From Pyrocephalus nanus (Eukaryota > Chordata > Aves > Passeriformes > Tyrannidae): a stretch of DNA of 64,000 nt. The notes beneath the pieces are model-generated. The model was not told the origin of the DNA, made no database searches, and saw nothing but the letters and a program-made list of their open reading frames with translations. Position 1 is the first letter of the stretch, and each line of letters opens with the position of its first letter. This document shows, in pieces, positions 14,101-24,898 of the stretch. The position numbers were made by a program, and so were the translations under genes. Location of the stretch: the NCBI GenBank assembly GCA_038380795.1, contig CM076270.1, positions 10,043,001 through 10,107,000 of the forward strand, in the 5' to 3' direction.

Positions 14101-16672
14101 TTTGCTCACACACCCTCTGCATCACATCTGCCTCTCAAGAAGTTGAGACATCCGGGGGCTGGCTTTTCCGTGAAACTGCCTGCTCTTCTGGTTAGCAAAA
14201 ATCCCCAGCTCTCCCTTGCACTCCTCCTGCACGCCTCCGGTCTCGTTCCCCCATCCCAGCCGCCTCACTGGTGTGTCCCATCACCCACGGCCAGGCAGAA
14301 GGCTCAGGAGATGGTGTCTCTAGTGGGAATGATCCTTACTACCTCATGCTGGCAGAAGAGGATTTTCCCTTCACAGGAGGGGAAGGCTGAGGCCAGCAGT
14401 ACTCCAACCCCAAGCCCCTCCAAGGCCAGCATTTCTCCTGGTGACCTTGAGGCAGAGACTGGAGGCAGCTGGCTGGCTCTCAGGGCCTGTCCCCCCATCT
14501 GAAATGCCAGCTCAGTCTATAAATAACACCTGGCATGTTTCTTTCCCCAGGCATCAGAGCACTGAGAAACTGAGCCCTCTATGCCCTCATGCCGCAGGAC
14601 TCGTGCCCCATTTTAGAGATGGGGAAGCTGAGGCAAAGTGGGGTCCTTGACCCTGCCTTGCAGTGAGCCGTGATGCAGCGCTGTGGGTTTGCAGGGCACT
14701 GGAGGTGTTTTCCAGTGGTAGAGAGACTAGTCTCCACTGGGAAGGGGAGGATTTGATGGGGGCTATTGCTCTGCCAGGGGGTCCACATGTTGTCCCACCC
14801 CAGCTGTGCTGTCAGGGCAGTCAGGGTCCCTTTGTCCCCAGAGAAGGGGACTGCAGGGGCCTGGTGTGTTGTAACCCTGTAGTAGGCCCCCTGCCCTCCT
14901 TCCTCCTTCCCCCTGCCCTGCTCCCTCTTGACCATATCTGCCAGGGATGGCAGCTCCCACCCCAGCAGCTGCCTCCTGGGGCAATCGGTGGGGAGCACAT
15001 GGCCCTTATCTGCAGGCCATCCGCGGGCAGGGCTCCCTGCCATCCCTATCAGTGGGGCAGCTCCAGAGCCGCGGCTGAGGGGAGCTGTTCCTGCTGCGCT
15101 GGGGCCGGGGCTGGGGGCATTGTCACTTCCCCACGCTGACCATTCCAGGGGGATGGTTGAAGGTCTGGGACTCCTCTGCACAGCCCTGTGCTATGATACG
15201 GATGGATTTGCAGGGGTCCATCCAAGGCCATTGCACTGGGAGGTTGTGGATTGTGGTAGGGCACTGAAGGCAGATGGTGGCAGCAGCCTTAGGACTGCCA
15301 GCAGGATCTGCACCCCCTATCCACTTTCATCAAACTCTCAGCAGCAATTTCCTTACCGGGGTGATGCTTGTGGGCACCAGGAGTGGGGTTCGACAGGGCC
15401 AGCACCTTGGGAAAGGCATTTCTGTCCCTTTCACAATTCTGAATGACCTCTGTGTTTTATTATTTTCTTGACTTGTGCCCACCTTCCTGTTTCCAGTGGC
15501 TTGGCAGGGTGCTGCTGGAAAGCTGGCAGGATGGAGATGATGACTGTCTTCAAAACCCCAGGGGTGTGGGGAGCAGGGTCATCTGTGGCTGTGCAAAGCA
15601 TGGGCATCCCTGTGATGAGGTGCCTGTGGAGTGTGGTTTTCCCCAGAGGTGGGGCCGGACATCCCCCCACACTACAAGGTCCCATTGCTCTTGGGGTGCT
15701 GGTCCTGCCTGGCAGAGTGAGGGATGTCCCTTGGGAGAGGGAGCATCCTGGCTGCTGTGTCCCACTGAGCAGGGTCTGTCCCTCTGTGTCCTGTGACAGC
15801 AAACATGGATCACCAAAAGCTCAGAGTGCAGATCTTTATAGTCCACTTGTCTGGCTGGACCACAGCCTGAGCTGGTGTGAGGTTCTCACTCCTCAGCGTC
15901 CCTGTCATTCGCAGTGGCCCCAGACTCTGGATAGGAAAGGAGAGTATGAAGAGAAATGTGTTTTGGTCTCCTACTGGCTCTTACCAGGATTTTTCTTCCC
16001 TGACATGTCCTGGGCATGGGGAAGCTGGTGACGGTCTGCTGGGAGCCTGCTGTGCCCACCAAGGTCAGCCCCTCTGGCCATAACCACAGGGAATTAGAAA
16101 CGGGTGGAAAACTGTATAAAAATCCAAGCAAATATTTGCATTTCAAGGGATTTTCCAAGTACTGGAGAATGTTGACACAGCAGCAGCGTGGGCGATGGAT
16201 GGCATGCCAAGAGGGTCTGCTTGGCTATTTTTTGGGGGCAGAATTTCAGTGGTCAAAGAGTTTTGTTTAAAATAAAAAAAAGCTAATCAAGCAAATGGAG
16301 AGATTTTCCATTACAGCTGCTGACTTCTCTGGCAGCTCCTCAGGGCAAAACAGCCACCCCGATTCTGAGGGAGCCATGAGCCTTCAAACCACCCCTGCCC
16401 TGGGCTGGTAGGTGTGTGGCTCCTGTGTCAGTGCTCCTTTTTCCTCTCTCTGCTGAAGGGATTTTTGGCAGGAAAGGGGCTCCCTGTATCTGGGGCTGCT
16501 CTACCCAGGGGTATCCTGTGAGTCTGGGGCTGAGGTCGAGCTGGTGGGAGCCTGACCTCTCTGTTGCCCCCAGTTTTGCCTGCACCCAGAGGATGCTCAC
16601 CTGCTGTTGGCTCCTGCCCACCCTGCCACCTTTTGGCCGTGGTAGCGGCCGGAGTGGAGACAGGTGACTGGT
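5196..16672. other. Gene-poor interval, nothing recognised
   Basis: There are about 11.5 kb between the TFRC promoter and an LTR-like block with no recognisable gene. Open frames on both strands are short, overlap each other and show no familiar domain. Degenerate CA/GT-rich text occurs near 12.10-12.22 kb, and an AT-rich patch lies near 13.64-13.76 kb. One Met-poor open frame of 84 codons on the minus strand (10528-10277, stop 10276-10274) reads plausibly but has no family. Non-coding RNAs cannot be excluded from sequence alone. Confidence 0.5.
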
Positions 16673-17171
16673 TGTCTTGGTTTAAAAAGGCAAATGCCTA
16701 CCAAGGAAGGCGGTAACCTGACTGGAATGGAAAGAAGACCCCTCCCTCCAAATTATTATCCTCGAAATTAAGAGGCTCTCAGGCAAAAAAAGTAGAAAAA
16801 GGAATTACCATTCTTTACTAAGAAGATATGTAGAACAAACCAGAACAAACACCACCACCTTAACAGAAGCAGCCAAGTCCTGCTTCCCCTTGCGGTGCAG
16901 CTGTAACCACGGAGAGCAGGGGACGCTTGGCACGGCTCGGGAGGAGAAGGGTCAGCCGAGAGCGCCGTGCCGAGTTCCAGGACTCACCGGACCACGATGG
17001 CGGGGACGCTGTGGGAACCTTCCCGTGGGCAGCACAAGGACCCTCTCACCGTTTGCCGGAGTGGATGGGTGGGGAGGGGGTGGTTTTGGAAGCTCCTCCA
17101 CAGGCAGTGCCAGCCCCCGCCGAGTCTGGAGCGAGCTCCGGCGGTGATAGCAGTCCGCAAATAAACTAACA
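16673..17171 (+). mobile_element. Probable solo LTR of an avian endogenous retrovirus
   Basis: The block starts TGTCTTGGTTTAAAAAGGC and could end ...ATAAACTAACA, giving the TG...CA ends of an LTR about 0.5 kb long with an AATAAA near the end. The 5' text (CCCCTCCCTCCAAATTATTA, then GGCTCTCAGGC) resembles LTRs that I recall as common in songbird genomes. No retroviral coding sequence lies beside it, and no clean target-site duplication was found at these ends, so the boundaries are uncertain. A CR1 tail follows about 50 bp downstream. Confidence 0.4.
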
Positions 17172-17224
17172 TAGGATGTGCAGGGTCGGGACCCTTCTGG
17201 AGCCACTGCGAGCCCCAGCAAGGG

Positions 17225-17430
17225 GGTAATCAGGCACTGCAATGGACTGCCCAGGGAGGGGGTGGATTCTCCGTCCCTGGATGTTTTTAAGATGAGACTG
17301 GATGTGGCACTCAGTGCCATGGTCTAGTAACCATGGCGGTAGTGGATCAAGGGTTGGACTTGATGATCTCAGAGGTCCTTTCCAACCCAGCTGATTCTAT
17401 GATTCTATTCTATGATTCTGTGATTCTATG
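17225..17430 (+). repeat. CR1 LINE 3' end, plus orientation
   Basis: This is a clear CR1 3' terminus: ACTGCCCAGGGAGG, then GATGTGGCACTCAGTGCCAT, then TTGGACTTGATGATCTCAGA, then a tail of repeated GATTCTATGATTCT-like units. CR1 copies are usually 5'-truncated, and this one retains only about 200 bp. Confidence 0.93.
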
Positions 17431-20141
17431 ACAGCTCAGCGCTAAACCCAATGCGACCAGAGGCGCGTGGAACGGGCAAAGATGAACGGGGAGACTCTCT
17501 CCACACCACTTCCCCGCTCCCGAGCCAGGGAAGAAGTGAGCAAAAATCCTCCCAAGTCCAAACCCACCGTACCTGCTCTCCCCACACCGCCCCAGGGCAC
17601 AGGCAGAAGAAACCAAGGAATTCCTGCTCTGCAGGGAAAGTCATCAGCCCTTCAGTGGGAGAGCCATTGAGAGCCATTAAGATCCGAGCTAGAAAGACAA
17701 TTGAACCTTGATGTTTCCCTAGCAGAAAGGCTTGATTGATTTTTCCTCAAAACTGTGTATTTGTGTGGAGAAAACTCATCAAAGGGTTTAAACCTATAAC
17801 ACTGGTGGACGAGGGTGTCCATAGGCCCTGATGGCCTCAGGACCATACATCCTAAGCATAGATAGGGGCTGCTGTAAATAAGAAGTTGGGGTGACCCTGA
17901 CCTACCCCATCTTGCTGTGTTCCCTCTCTCCACACCCATCTGCACCAGCTCCCGGGGCAGGTCGAAGCAGGCGAGCTGGAGGCACGTCCTGTCCTGCTGG
18001 CACAGGGAGGGCTCAGCGCCACGAACTGCAGGGGTGAGAGCCCTCCCTGTCCCCAGCTCTGGGGTGGTGTCCACAGCAGGATGGTGTAATGATGTGTGAA
18101 TGCGACCTGGCCGCATGCAGGGTGGGATGGGGTGGTCTTGGGCAGGGTGATGGGGCTGTGAGCTTGGTGGAGGTGGGTCGGTGCTGCTGGTGTTACCGGT
18201 GCACCCAGCACCAAGAGAGGATGGAGAGAGGAGTGTGTGCAATGACGGAAACCTCCTTGCAGGCGTGTGCATGCATGGTGGGACCAGCTCATGCAGAACA
18301 TCAATGTGTGGGGATGCCTCCCTGCTCTGGGCTCAGGGTCCAGTCATGTCCTGCATCCCATCTGAGGTTGGCTGGATGCTCCATGCCCTACAGCCATACC
18401 TGGCACCTCGGGGTGTGCTGTGCTTGGGGACTGCAGGGGACCCAAGGGCTCAGTCAAGCTTTGGTACCACCTCAGTGGTGAGGAGGGTTATGATGATGCT
18501 GGAGCAGAGTCAGGGACAGACAGACCCAGGTGTGCTGGGCAAGGGGACCACCATTTGCCCCGATGCAGTGGGCACCCATGGGTGGTGCTGGCCTTGGGGC
18601 TGCGTGCAGGCAGGGGAACAGGCTCCTGCACAGGCTGTGTGCACAGCACACTGTGCAGCACGTGTGTGTGCATGCTGGGACAGGCCTCTGCTTCCCTGGG
18701 GCCACGGATACGTGCAGATCACGCCTGTGGTTATGGACCACAGGGGGATGAGCACCAGGTAAATGAGGCAGGAGAGCAGGACTGCCATGACATAGCAGTG
18801 ACCGCCAGAGGCTGGCACAGCAGACATCACAGGAGTTGACGTTTCTTCAGATGTGGGTAATGCTGGTGTGGCACAGAGGTGCTGAGTGGGGGGCCCCCCA
18901 TAGGGCCCCTGCACCACGTGGGGTCCAGGAGCACCCAGGGTTTTGGCCACCCCCTGCAAGGGGTTTGCTTGTGCAAGGTGGGGGTGAGTGTGTGAGTGCA
19001 CAGGGCTGGGTGTGCAGCGTGCCATGTGCCAGGTTAGTATGGGGGTACAGCATATAGGGCAGGATAGGGGGCATGTACAGTGTGTGGGGACAGGGATAGG
19101 GGCCGTGGTTAATGGGGCTGAGGAGAGGGGAGGGCCAGGTGTGCGCAGCACCTCTAACATGCACAGATACCCACAACAACACCCTCCTCTCCCCATCCCA
19201 TTACCATAGCAACTGAGGCATCCCCCCACCTCACCACCCCATTCCCATGAAAATGGCAGCATCTTGCTCCCACAGCAAGATTCAGGGCACCCATTTGGGG
19301 TCCTGGTGCCACTCTGGCTTCAGCAGGAGCCCACTGCCAGAGGGGTAAAGTGTGGAGGGTTTCAAAGGGACCCAGTACAAACCAGTACTCATTTTCTTTG
19401 GGGTGCTGGGAGGACACCTGGAGCTGTGGGCACCCCTGGGACCCATGAGGATGCTGAGATCCCTCTAAGACAAGGATACACTGCTCCTAACACCTCAGCT
19501 CCCTACTCAGTGTGCCACCTCTAGTGTGCTGTCCCCCTCCTCAGGCCAGGGTGCTGTTGCTGTCCCCAGGGGCTGCAGTGCTGAGCAGGGGCTGAGCACT
19601 GGGCCAGCTCTGCCCCCTAGTGCTGTGGGAGCTGCACCCTGCAGGGTTCAGCCCCGAGGCTGCTGGAGCTGAGCCACCACAAACTCCTCACAGGGCCCCC
19701 ACAGCTCTGCAGGAGCTGGTGGGTTCCCAGCACCTCCCGACATCACCTCCCACCCCACCACTGCTGCTGAGTGGACAGAAGGACACATCCTGGACCCTGC
19801 ATGGCACGACCAGCCCATCTCCGGGCTGCCCTTGGGAATACGCAGCAGTGTCACCCCAGCACAGGTGCCCTGGGACACACAGGAGTGCCGGCACGGGTGA
19901 CAGCCGCCTTCCCGGCACATCGGGTCGATAACCGGCCGGCCGAGGCTCTCTGTGGACACCAATGGGCGGCTGCAGCAGCGGGAGAGGGAGGGGAGCACTG
20001 GAGGCTCTGGTTAAACTGGAACGAGGCGCGGCGCCCGCGGTCCCTGCCCTGGGGACTCTGACCCCGTGGGCCGGCGAGGGGAGCTGAGGCAGGCGGTAAC
20101 GAGCAGCCCCACAGACACGGAGCCGGCAAGGGCAGAGCAGG
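17431..20141. other. Intergenic interval upstream of SLC51A with unassigned exon-like pieces
   Basis: No gene was recognised. Much of 18.1-19.2 kb is GT/CA- and G-rich low-complexity text that leaves long open frames on both strands. Two pieces look exon-like on the minus strand. One lies at about 18811-18722 and encodes a hydrophobic helix. The other starts at 18025 after a CTCACCCCTGCAG acceptor. In human the gene at this position and orientation is ZDHHC19, but no DHHC motif was found here. The last 200 bp before SLC51A are GC-rich and probably contain its promoter. Confidence 0.4.
18722..18811 (-). other. Possible coding exon with one transmembrane helix, unassigned
   Basis: After a possible acceptor (TGCTGTGCCAG) the minus strand reads SGGHCYVMAVLLSCLIYLVL followed by IPLWSITTGVICT, a strong membrane helix with C/G-rich third codon positions. 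No convincing donor ends it, and no neighbouring exon was linked to it in phase. The position between TFRC and SLC51A on the minus strand matches human ZDHHC19, but the similarity is too weak to name it. It may be a decayed remnant or chance. Confidence 0.2.
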
Positions 20142-22477
20142 ATGGATTCCACCTTCGAGCTGGCAGATGACCCCAGGTGGGTGCTGGAGACCCCCACGCT
20201 GCTTTTCAGCCAGGCAAATCTAACTTTTTGCAGCAGAATTTCGGATTATTCCATCTGTCAAGGAAGGGAGCCAGTTGTGGGTGAGGCAAGTCAGCCAGGG
20301 GACTGTGGGGACCCTGCAGGGCTGGGTGTCCCCACGCCCTTGTGGCCCTCTGCAGCACTCCCTTCTGCTCCACAGGTTCTCCCACAGTTTGGTGGAGATG
20401 CTGATCAGGAACTACAGCGTGCCGGCAGCCTGCTTCTCCCTGCCACCCACCTCCCGGCAGCTGCTGCACCGTAGGTGGGGGGACAGGGTTGGGGACACCC
20501 TCCTCTTGTTGCTGGAGGGAGCAACAAGGGATGAAGGTGGTAGGGTGGCTGTGGCAGCTGCAAGCAAGGAGCAGCCCCAAGGAAGGGGGGGCGGTGTGGT
20601 GCTGCCAGGGTCTTAGCCTCCCATCACACAGTCCTGCCTGCAGGGATGGGGATGGCCCAGGAAGGGCCAACACCGGGGCAGGTGACATGGGACAGGGAGC
20701 AGCGGGGCAGAAACGCCAGCTCTGGCACAGCCAGATGTGTGCAGGATGTGGCACAGAGCTTCCCAAACCTGTGGGGTGGTGGGTCAGGGGGCAGCTCTCT
20801 GCAGTAGGGGCCCCAGGAGGGATAGGACATGATGAAGATGGCTTCTCCCCCCTCCCCAGCAGAGCTGGACGCGGCCCAACTTGCCATCATGGGCCTCTGC
20901 ACCATCATGACGCTGCTGTCGGTTGCGATCTTTGTGGAACAGGCTTTCTACCTCACCCGCAAGATCCGCTGCCCCATCAAGATGAAAACCCTTCGCTGGA
21001 GCAGCTCAGCCCCTACGGTGAGCTGGGGGGTGGGGGTGGTGGGGAGCAGCACCCAGGGGGCCAGGGCCACCCAAGGGGTACCAGCCCACAGGAGGGGGAG
21101 TGTCGGTGTGCCAAGCTTGCGTTCCCCCAGGTTGTGTCTGTGGTCAGCTGCTTCGGACTGTGGTTCCCGCGCTCCATGATGGTGGTGGAGATGGCTACCA
21201 CGGCGTGAGTATCACCCACCCCAGGGCAGGGGCACTGTGGAGCCCATGGGGCTTGACTTGCCTTCCTCCTCCTCCCCAGGTACTTTGCCATCTGCTTCTG
21301 CCTCCTGATGCAGGTCATGGTGGAGGGCTTTGGGGGGAAGGAGGCAGTGCTCAGCACCCTGAAGGATGTGCCCATGGTGGTCAGCACTGGGCCCTGCTGC
21401 TGCTGCTGCCCTTGCCTGCCCAAAATCACCATGAGCAGGTGAGGGAGACCTGGAATAAACCCCTGCCCCTGGGGAGGGCTTTCAGCCCCTGCTTCTGCTG
21501 GGCTGGAAGAGAAGTCCCTGGGCAGAGTGTTATTGGTCTTTCTCTCCATGCCAGGAAAAAGCTTAAACTGATGATGCTGGGGACTTTCCAGTATGCCTTC
21601 TGCAGGGCAGTCGCTGTCTTCCTGGGGCTGGTCCTGCACACCGATGGGAATTACAACCCTGCTGACGTGAGTGCCAGGGCACAGGGATGGGCAGGGCGAT
21701 GTCCTAGACAGGGAGCCTCCACTTGCCCTTGCCTTTCCCGGCAGCTTTGTCAGCCCAGGAATATATTTTGTGTGCTGCCCCTACAGATTTCAGCGGAGAG
21801 TGTGGCCCTCTGGATCAACACCTTGGTTGGTGCCTCCACCCTCTTCGGCCTGTGGGCCCTGGGCATCCTTTTCCGGCAGGCCCGGCAGCACCTGGCTGAG
21901 CAGAACATCCAGGGCAAGTTTACCTGTTTCCAGGTGAGCCCCTGTCCTGCCCAGCCCCCTCCTGCAGCACAGATGGGATGAGGGGGCATGGGAGAAGACA
22001 GGAGCTGTGCTGGGAGAGAGCCCGGTCTGGCTGTGGGACAGTGGGAAAGGTGAAGGGTGGGATCCTGGCAGCGGTGCAGCCCCCCCCACCTGAGGTGTTG
22101 GTGGCCGCAGCTCCTCCTTGTCCTGACGGCACTGCAGCCTGCCATCTTCAGCATCCTGGCCAACAGCGGCAGCATCGCCTGCTCGCCGCCCTTCTCCTCC
22201 AAGGCCAGATCGCAGCGTAAGTCGGGAGACAGGGGAATGGCATCGTGTGCTCCTGGCTGAGCCCCTCCGTCACATGGTGTGGCATGGGGAGGGGGTACGG
22301 TGGAAGGTGACAGCTTCAAATGACCCTTCTGCTTTTCCAGAGATGAACCTGCAGCTGTTGATCCCGCAGACCTTCATCCTGGCAGTGCTGACGCGGATGT
22401 ACTACCGCAAGCAGGACGACAAGCCAGGCTACCAGCCCGTCAGCTTCGCACCCACAGGCACTGACGTCAAGGCGTGA
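20142..22477 (+). CDS. SLC51A: Organic solute transporter subunit alpha (OST-alpha)
   Basis: This is the seven-helix subunit which, with single-pass SLC51B, exports bile acids and steroid conjugates across basolateral membranes. The exons are 20142-20176, 20376-20470, 20860-21017, 21131-21204, 21280-21438, 21555-21666, 21787-21933, 22111-22216 and 22341-22477. All have GT/AG sites and consistent phases, giving 340 aa, the same length as human. The start ATG has A at -3 and G at +4. Family landmarks are [16 protein letters not shown] (about residues 81-96), [13 protein letters not shown] (133-145), the cysteine cluster CCCCCPC (160-166), [11 protein letters not shown] and [10 protein letters not shown]. 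Introns are very short, so the whole coding gene spans 2.3 kb. Exon 3 has a tandem CAGCAG acceptor; using 20860 gives the 340-aa form and 20863 removes one residue. No break was seen. Confidence 0.97.
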
Positions 22478-22699
22478 ACGGGAGGGAGAAACTGGGGTGC
22501 CAAGGGGTAGAGGGGGGTGAGGGGCTGGTCTGCTGTGTACAACCATCTCCTTCTCCAGCCCTGGGGAGCTGCTGGCAGCAGAGGAGGCAAAGGGGAAAGA
22601 GCATCTTGGGGACCGTGTGAAAGGGTCTGAATCCTGAAAGCTACAAGCCAACGGGGTCCGTGAAGCTGCCTCCAGCACGGGGGCTCTTGTCTAGCACTG

Positions 22700-22705
22700 A
22701 GTAAA
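22700..22705 (+). terminator. SLC51A: Probable poly(A) signal of SLC51A (AGTAAA)
   Basis: An AGTAAA variant hexamer lies 223 bp past the stop codon. It is followed within 20-40 bp by T/G-rich text (TTGAGTCTTGTGCTGGTG), as expected downstream of a cleavage site. No AATAAA was seen nearer the stop. The call is inferred. Confidence 0.5.
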
Positions 22706-22739
22706 GATGAATTTGTACTTGAGTCTTGTGCTGGTGACT

Positions 22740-23770
22740 AGGTTCGTATTATCTCTGCCCAGGTTGAGTGGGAGACGACTCCATAGAGGGGAAGGAGTAT
22801 GAAGTCCAGAGCAGCACAGCCATGGCGTGGGACCATCATGGGGTGCCCAACATCCAGCTGTGACAATGACCTGTGGGTGCTGCTGGCTGGGGTCCCAGAG
22901 CCAAGGCAAGGCCAGGTGATGGTGATTTCTCACAAGACCTCTGGATAGGTCTGGCCTGTCCCTGGGGCACATTCTCCATGGCAGTGGCTGCTCCTGAGAG
23001 CACAGAGGGAGCACCCACACCTGCCAGCCTGGAGCCCGGCAAAAGGAGCCTTGATGAGCCTTTGTAACACAGGCACGTAGTTAATGCTGCCTTAACCAGC
23101 CTTGCCCCAGTACCAGTATCTGCTCTATACTTAGAACAGAGGTGGGGCAGACATCAGCAGCAATTGCTACTTGCAGAAACCACTGGGTATTTTTGGACTT
23201 CCAAGTGTTCATTACAGACATAACAACAGGCACAACTTAGCCCGTGTTTTCAAATGAACAAATCACATGTTTAAAATTCTAAAAAGTTGCAGCACCCTCT
23301 GATGCTCTTGCTTCTACCAGCATCCTTGGCAGCTTTCAGCTCTCTTCTTCTGCTGCTGTTCTTTGCCATCAGAAAATCCCCTCCTGGGGCTTATACCAGC
23401 TCTACAGAGGAAGTGAGGTAGGGCTGTATCACAGTAGGGGACTCTGGATTTAGCAGCATCAAACTCCACATGTTCACTGCATGCTAGGAAAATGTTATTT
23501 TCCCACTGTACCTCTTACTTCATGCTTAAATCAAGCATGGATGCTCCTTTTGAAGAGTGAGGGATGGGTTAGGGGTGTGCAGGACAGCCCTGAAGCAGCA
23601 GCATTGGGTATATCTGTGGGGAACAAGATGATCCTGGAAAACTTAGTCACATGTGTTGCTGAAAGACCAATGTCCTATTCCTGATAGGACATGACAGTGC
23701 AGGAGACGACTGGTCCTGTGATCCAGGAGAAAACAAAACAACAAAGGAAAAAAAAAAAAGAAAAAAAGAC
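22740..23770. other. Spacer between convergent SLC51A and PCYT1A transcripts
   Basis: About 1 kb lies between the presumed 3' ends of two genes pointing at each other. It contains one copy of a diverged direct repeat (23215-23309) and an A-rich purine run at 23737-23769. No gene was seen. Confidence 0.5.
23215..23309 (+). repeat. Diverged direct repeat, copy 1
   Basis: This 95-nt segment from CAGACATAACAACAGGCACA to CTCTGATGCTCTT is clearly related by eye to 24807-24898, with the same order of blocks (CAGGCACAACT, TTCAAATGA, TGTTTAAA or CGTTTAAA, TGCAGCAC, CTCTGATGCTCTT). The flanks do not align. The family is unknown to me. Confidence 0.75.
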
Positions 23771-23793
23771 TAGACTGGTATTTGAGTGTCCAA

Positions 23794-23799
23794 TTTAAT
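23794..23799 (-). terminator. PCYT1A: Probable poly(A) signal of PCYT1A (ATTAAA)
   Basis: On the minus strand ATTAAA is followed after about 25 nt by a long T-rich run (the complement of the A-rich run at 23737-23769). That is the usual layout of signal, cleavage site and U-rich downstream element. It is the best candidate end for the long PCYT1A transcript. Confidence 0.5.
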
Positions 23800-24806
23800 T
23801 TCAGTGCAAGAAGGAAGCAGGGATTATTGGTTACAAGAAACAGCTCTGTTATTCCAAGCTACATGTAAAACCATGGCTGGCTTCTTACCAAGCACCCCAG
23901 GTTTTGCAGAGAGATCAAATAGGTTAAGGTCCCTGCAGAACAAGCCACCATCCAGAACACCACTGCTATCCGAATTTACAGAGCACTGTTGCATAACTTG
24001 TGTTTTAAACAGTAGTAAGGCTCTAAAGCAGCCTGGCCTTCGTGATCTGGCTCAGGAAAGCAATGCAACACCCATACTGAGGGAAGGGTGAGGAAGGGAA
24101 GGTGGGGAAGATGAGGGAAGAGACAATGTGGATGACAAAAAGTAAGTGCTCTACCACTCATAAACCAGAGGATTAACAACTGGCTTCTATCAAGTGACCA
24201 TCATTTTTGCTCCTTACAGCTTCAAATCCATAGCAGCCAGCCATGCTCCCACAGCCACACACATCCCTGCTGAAAGAAGTCCAAGTGGAAGATTAGGGAT
24301 CCCCAAAATATCCTTTCCCATACTAGCTCCGAACTCAACAGAAAGAGTCTCTGTCAAGCCCTTTGGGCAGCGTGACAAAGGATCAGCAAGATAAAAGCTG
24401 GAAAGAAGCTGCAGCCTGTTCCTACCACAGGGCCACCATGTACCCTGGAAGCATCACATCGTGCAGAGCTCGTGGCAGCAAAGGATGAGTTTCCTCCTTG
24501 CACCTGCTGCTTCCCAAGCCTCACATCCCGATCTGCAGACCTCCCTGCAGCACTGCTGACCGGGCCCTGAGCTGTCCTCTGCTCCCAGCACTGCAGGATA
24601 CAGGCAACTCAGGCCCAGCAGCTCCACCCAGAGACCACAGAATTACAAGCAAACCCCACAGAAAAGTGTGCAGGAGCTCCACAGCTTCATGGCAACGCCA
24701 GTCCCTCCAGCGCTGGCTGGGGGACAGTGCCCTGACCTGCTCTGCTCAGGCACAGGAGGGCGAGTGCCCTCGGGGAGCTGCAGCCCACAAAGCTCAGTGC
24801 AGATCA

Positions 24807-24898
24807 CAGACACGACAGCAGGCACAACTGGACCACGGATTCAAATGAGCATTACACGTTTAAAGACTTAAAAAGCTGCAGCACTCTCTGATGCTCTT
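24807..24898 (+). repeat. Diverged direct repeat, copy 2
   Basis: This 92-nt partner of 23215-23309 lies in the same orientation about 1.6 kb away, inside the presumed PCYT1A 3' UTR. The two copies differ at many sites and by small indels, so the duplication is not recent. Confidence 0.75.

Noticed and set aside
17431..20141. ZDHHC19 as the gene between TFRC and SLC51A
   Set aside because: Expected from human synteny, but no DHHC-encoding text was found on the minus strand; only a hydrophobic segment of uncertain origin remains.
20489..21981. Long open frames overlapping SLC51A introns and exons in other frames and on the minus strand
   Set aside because: They read through splice sites of a well-supported gene and match no family.
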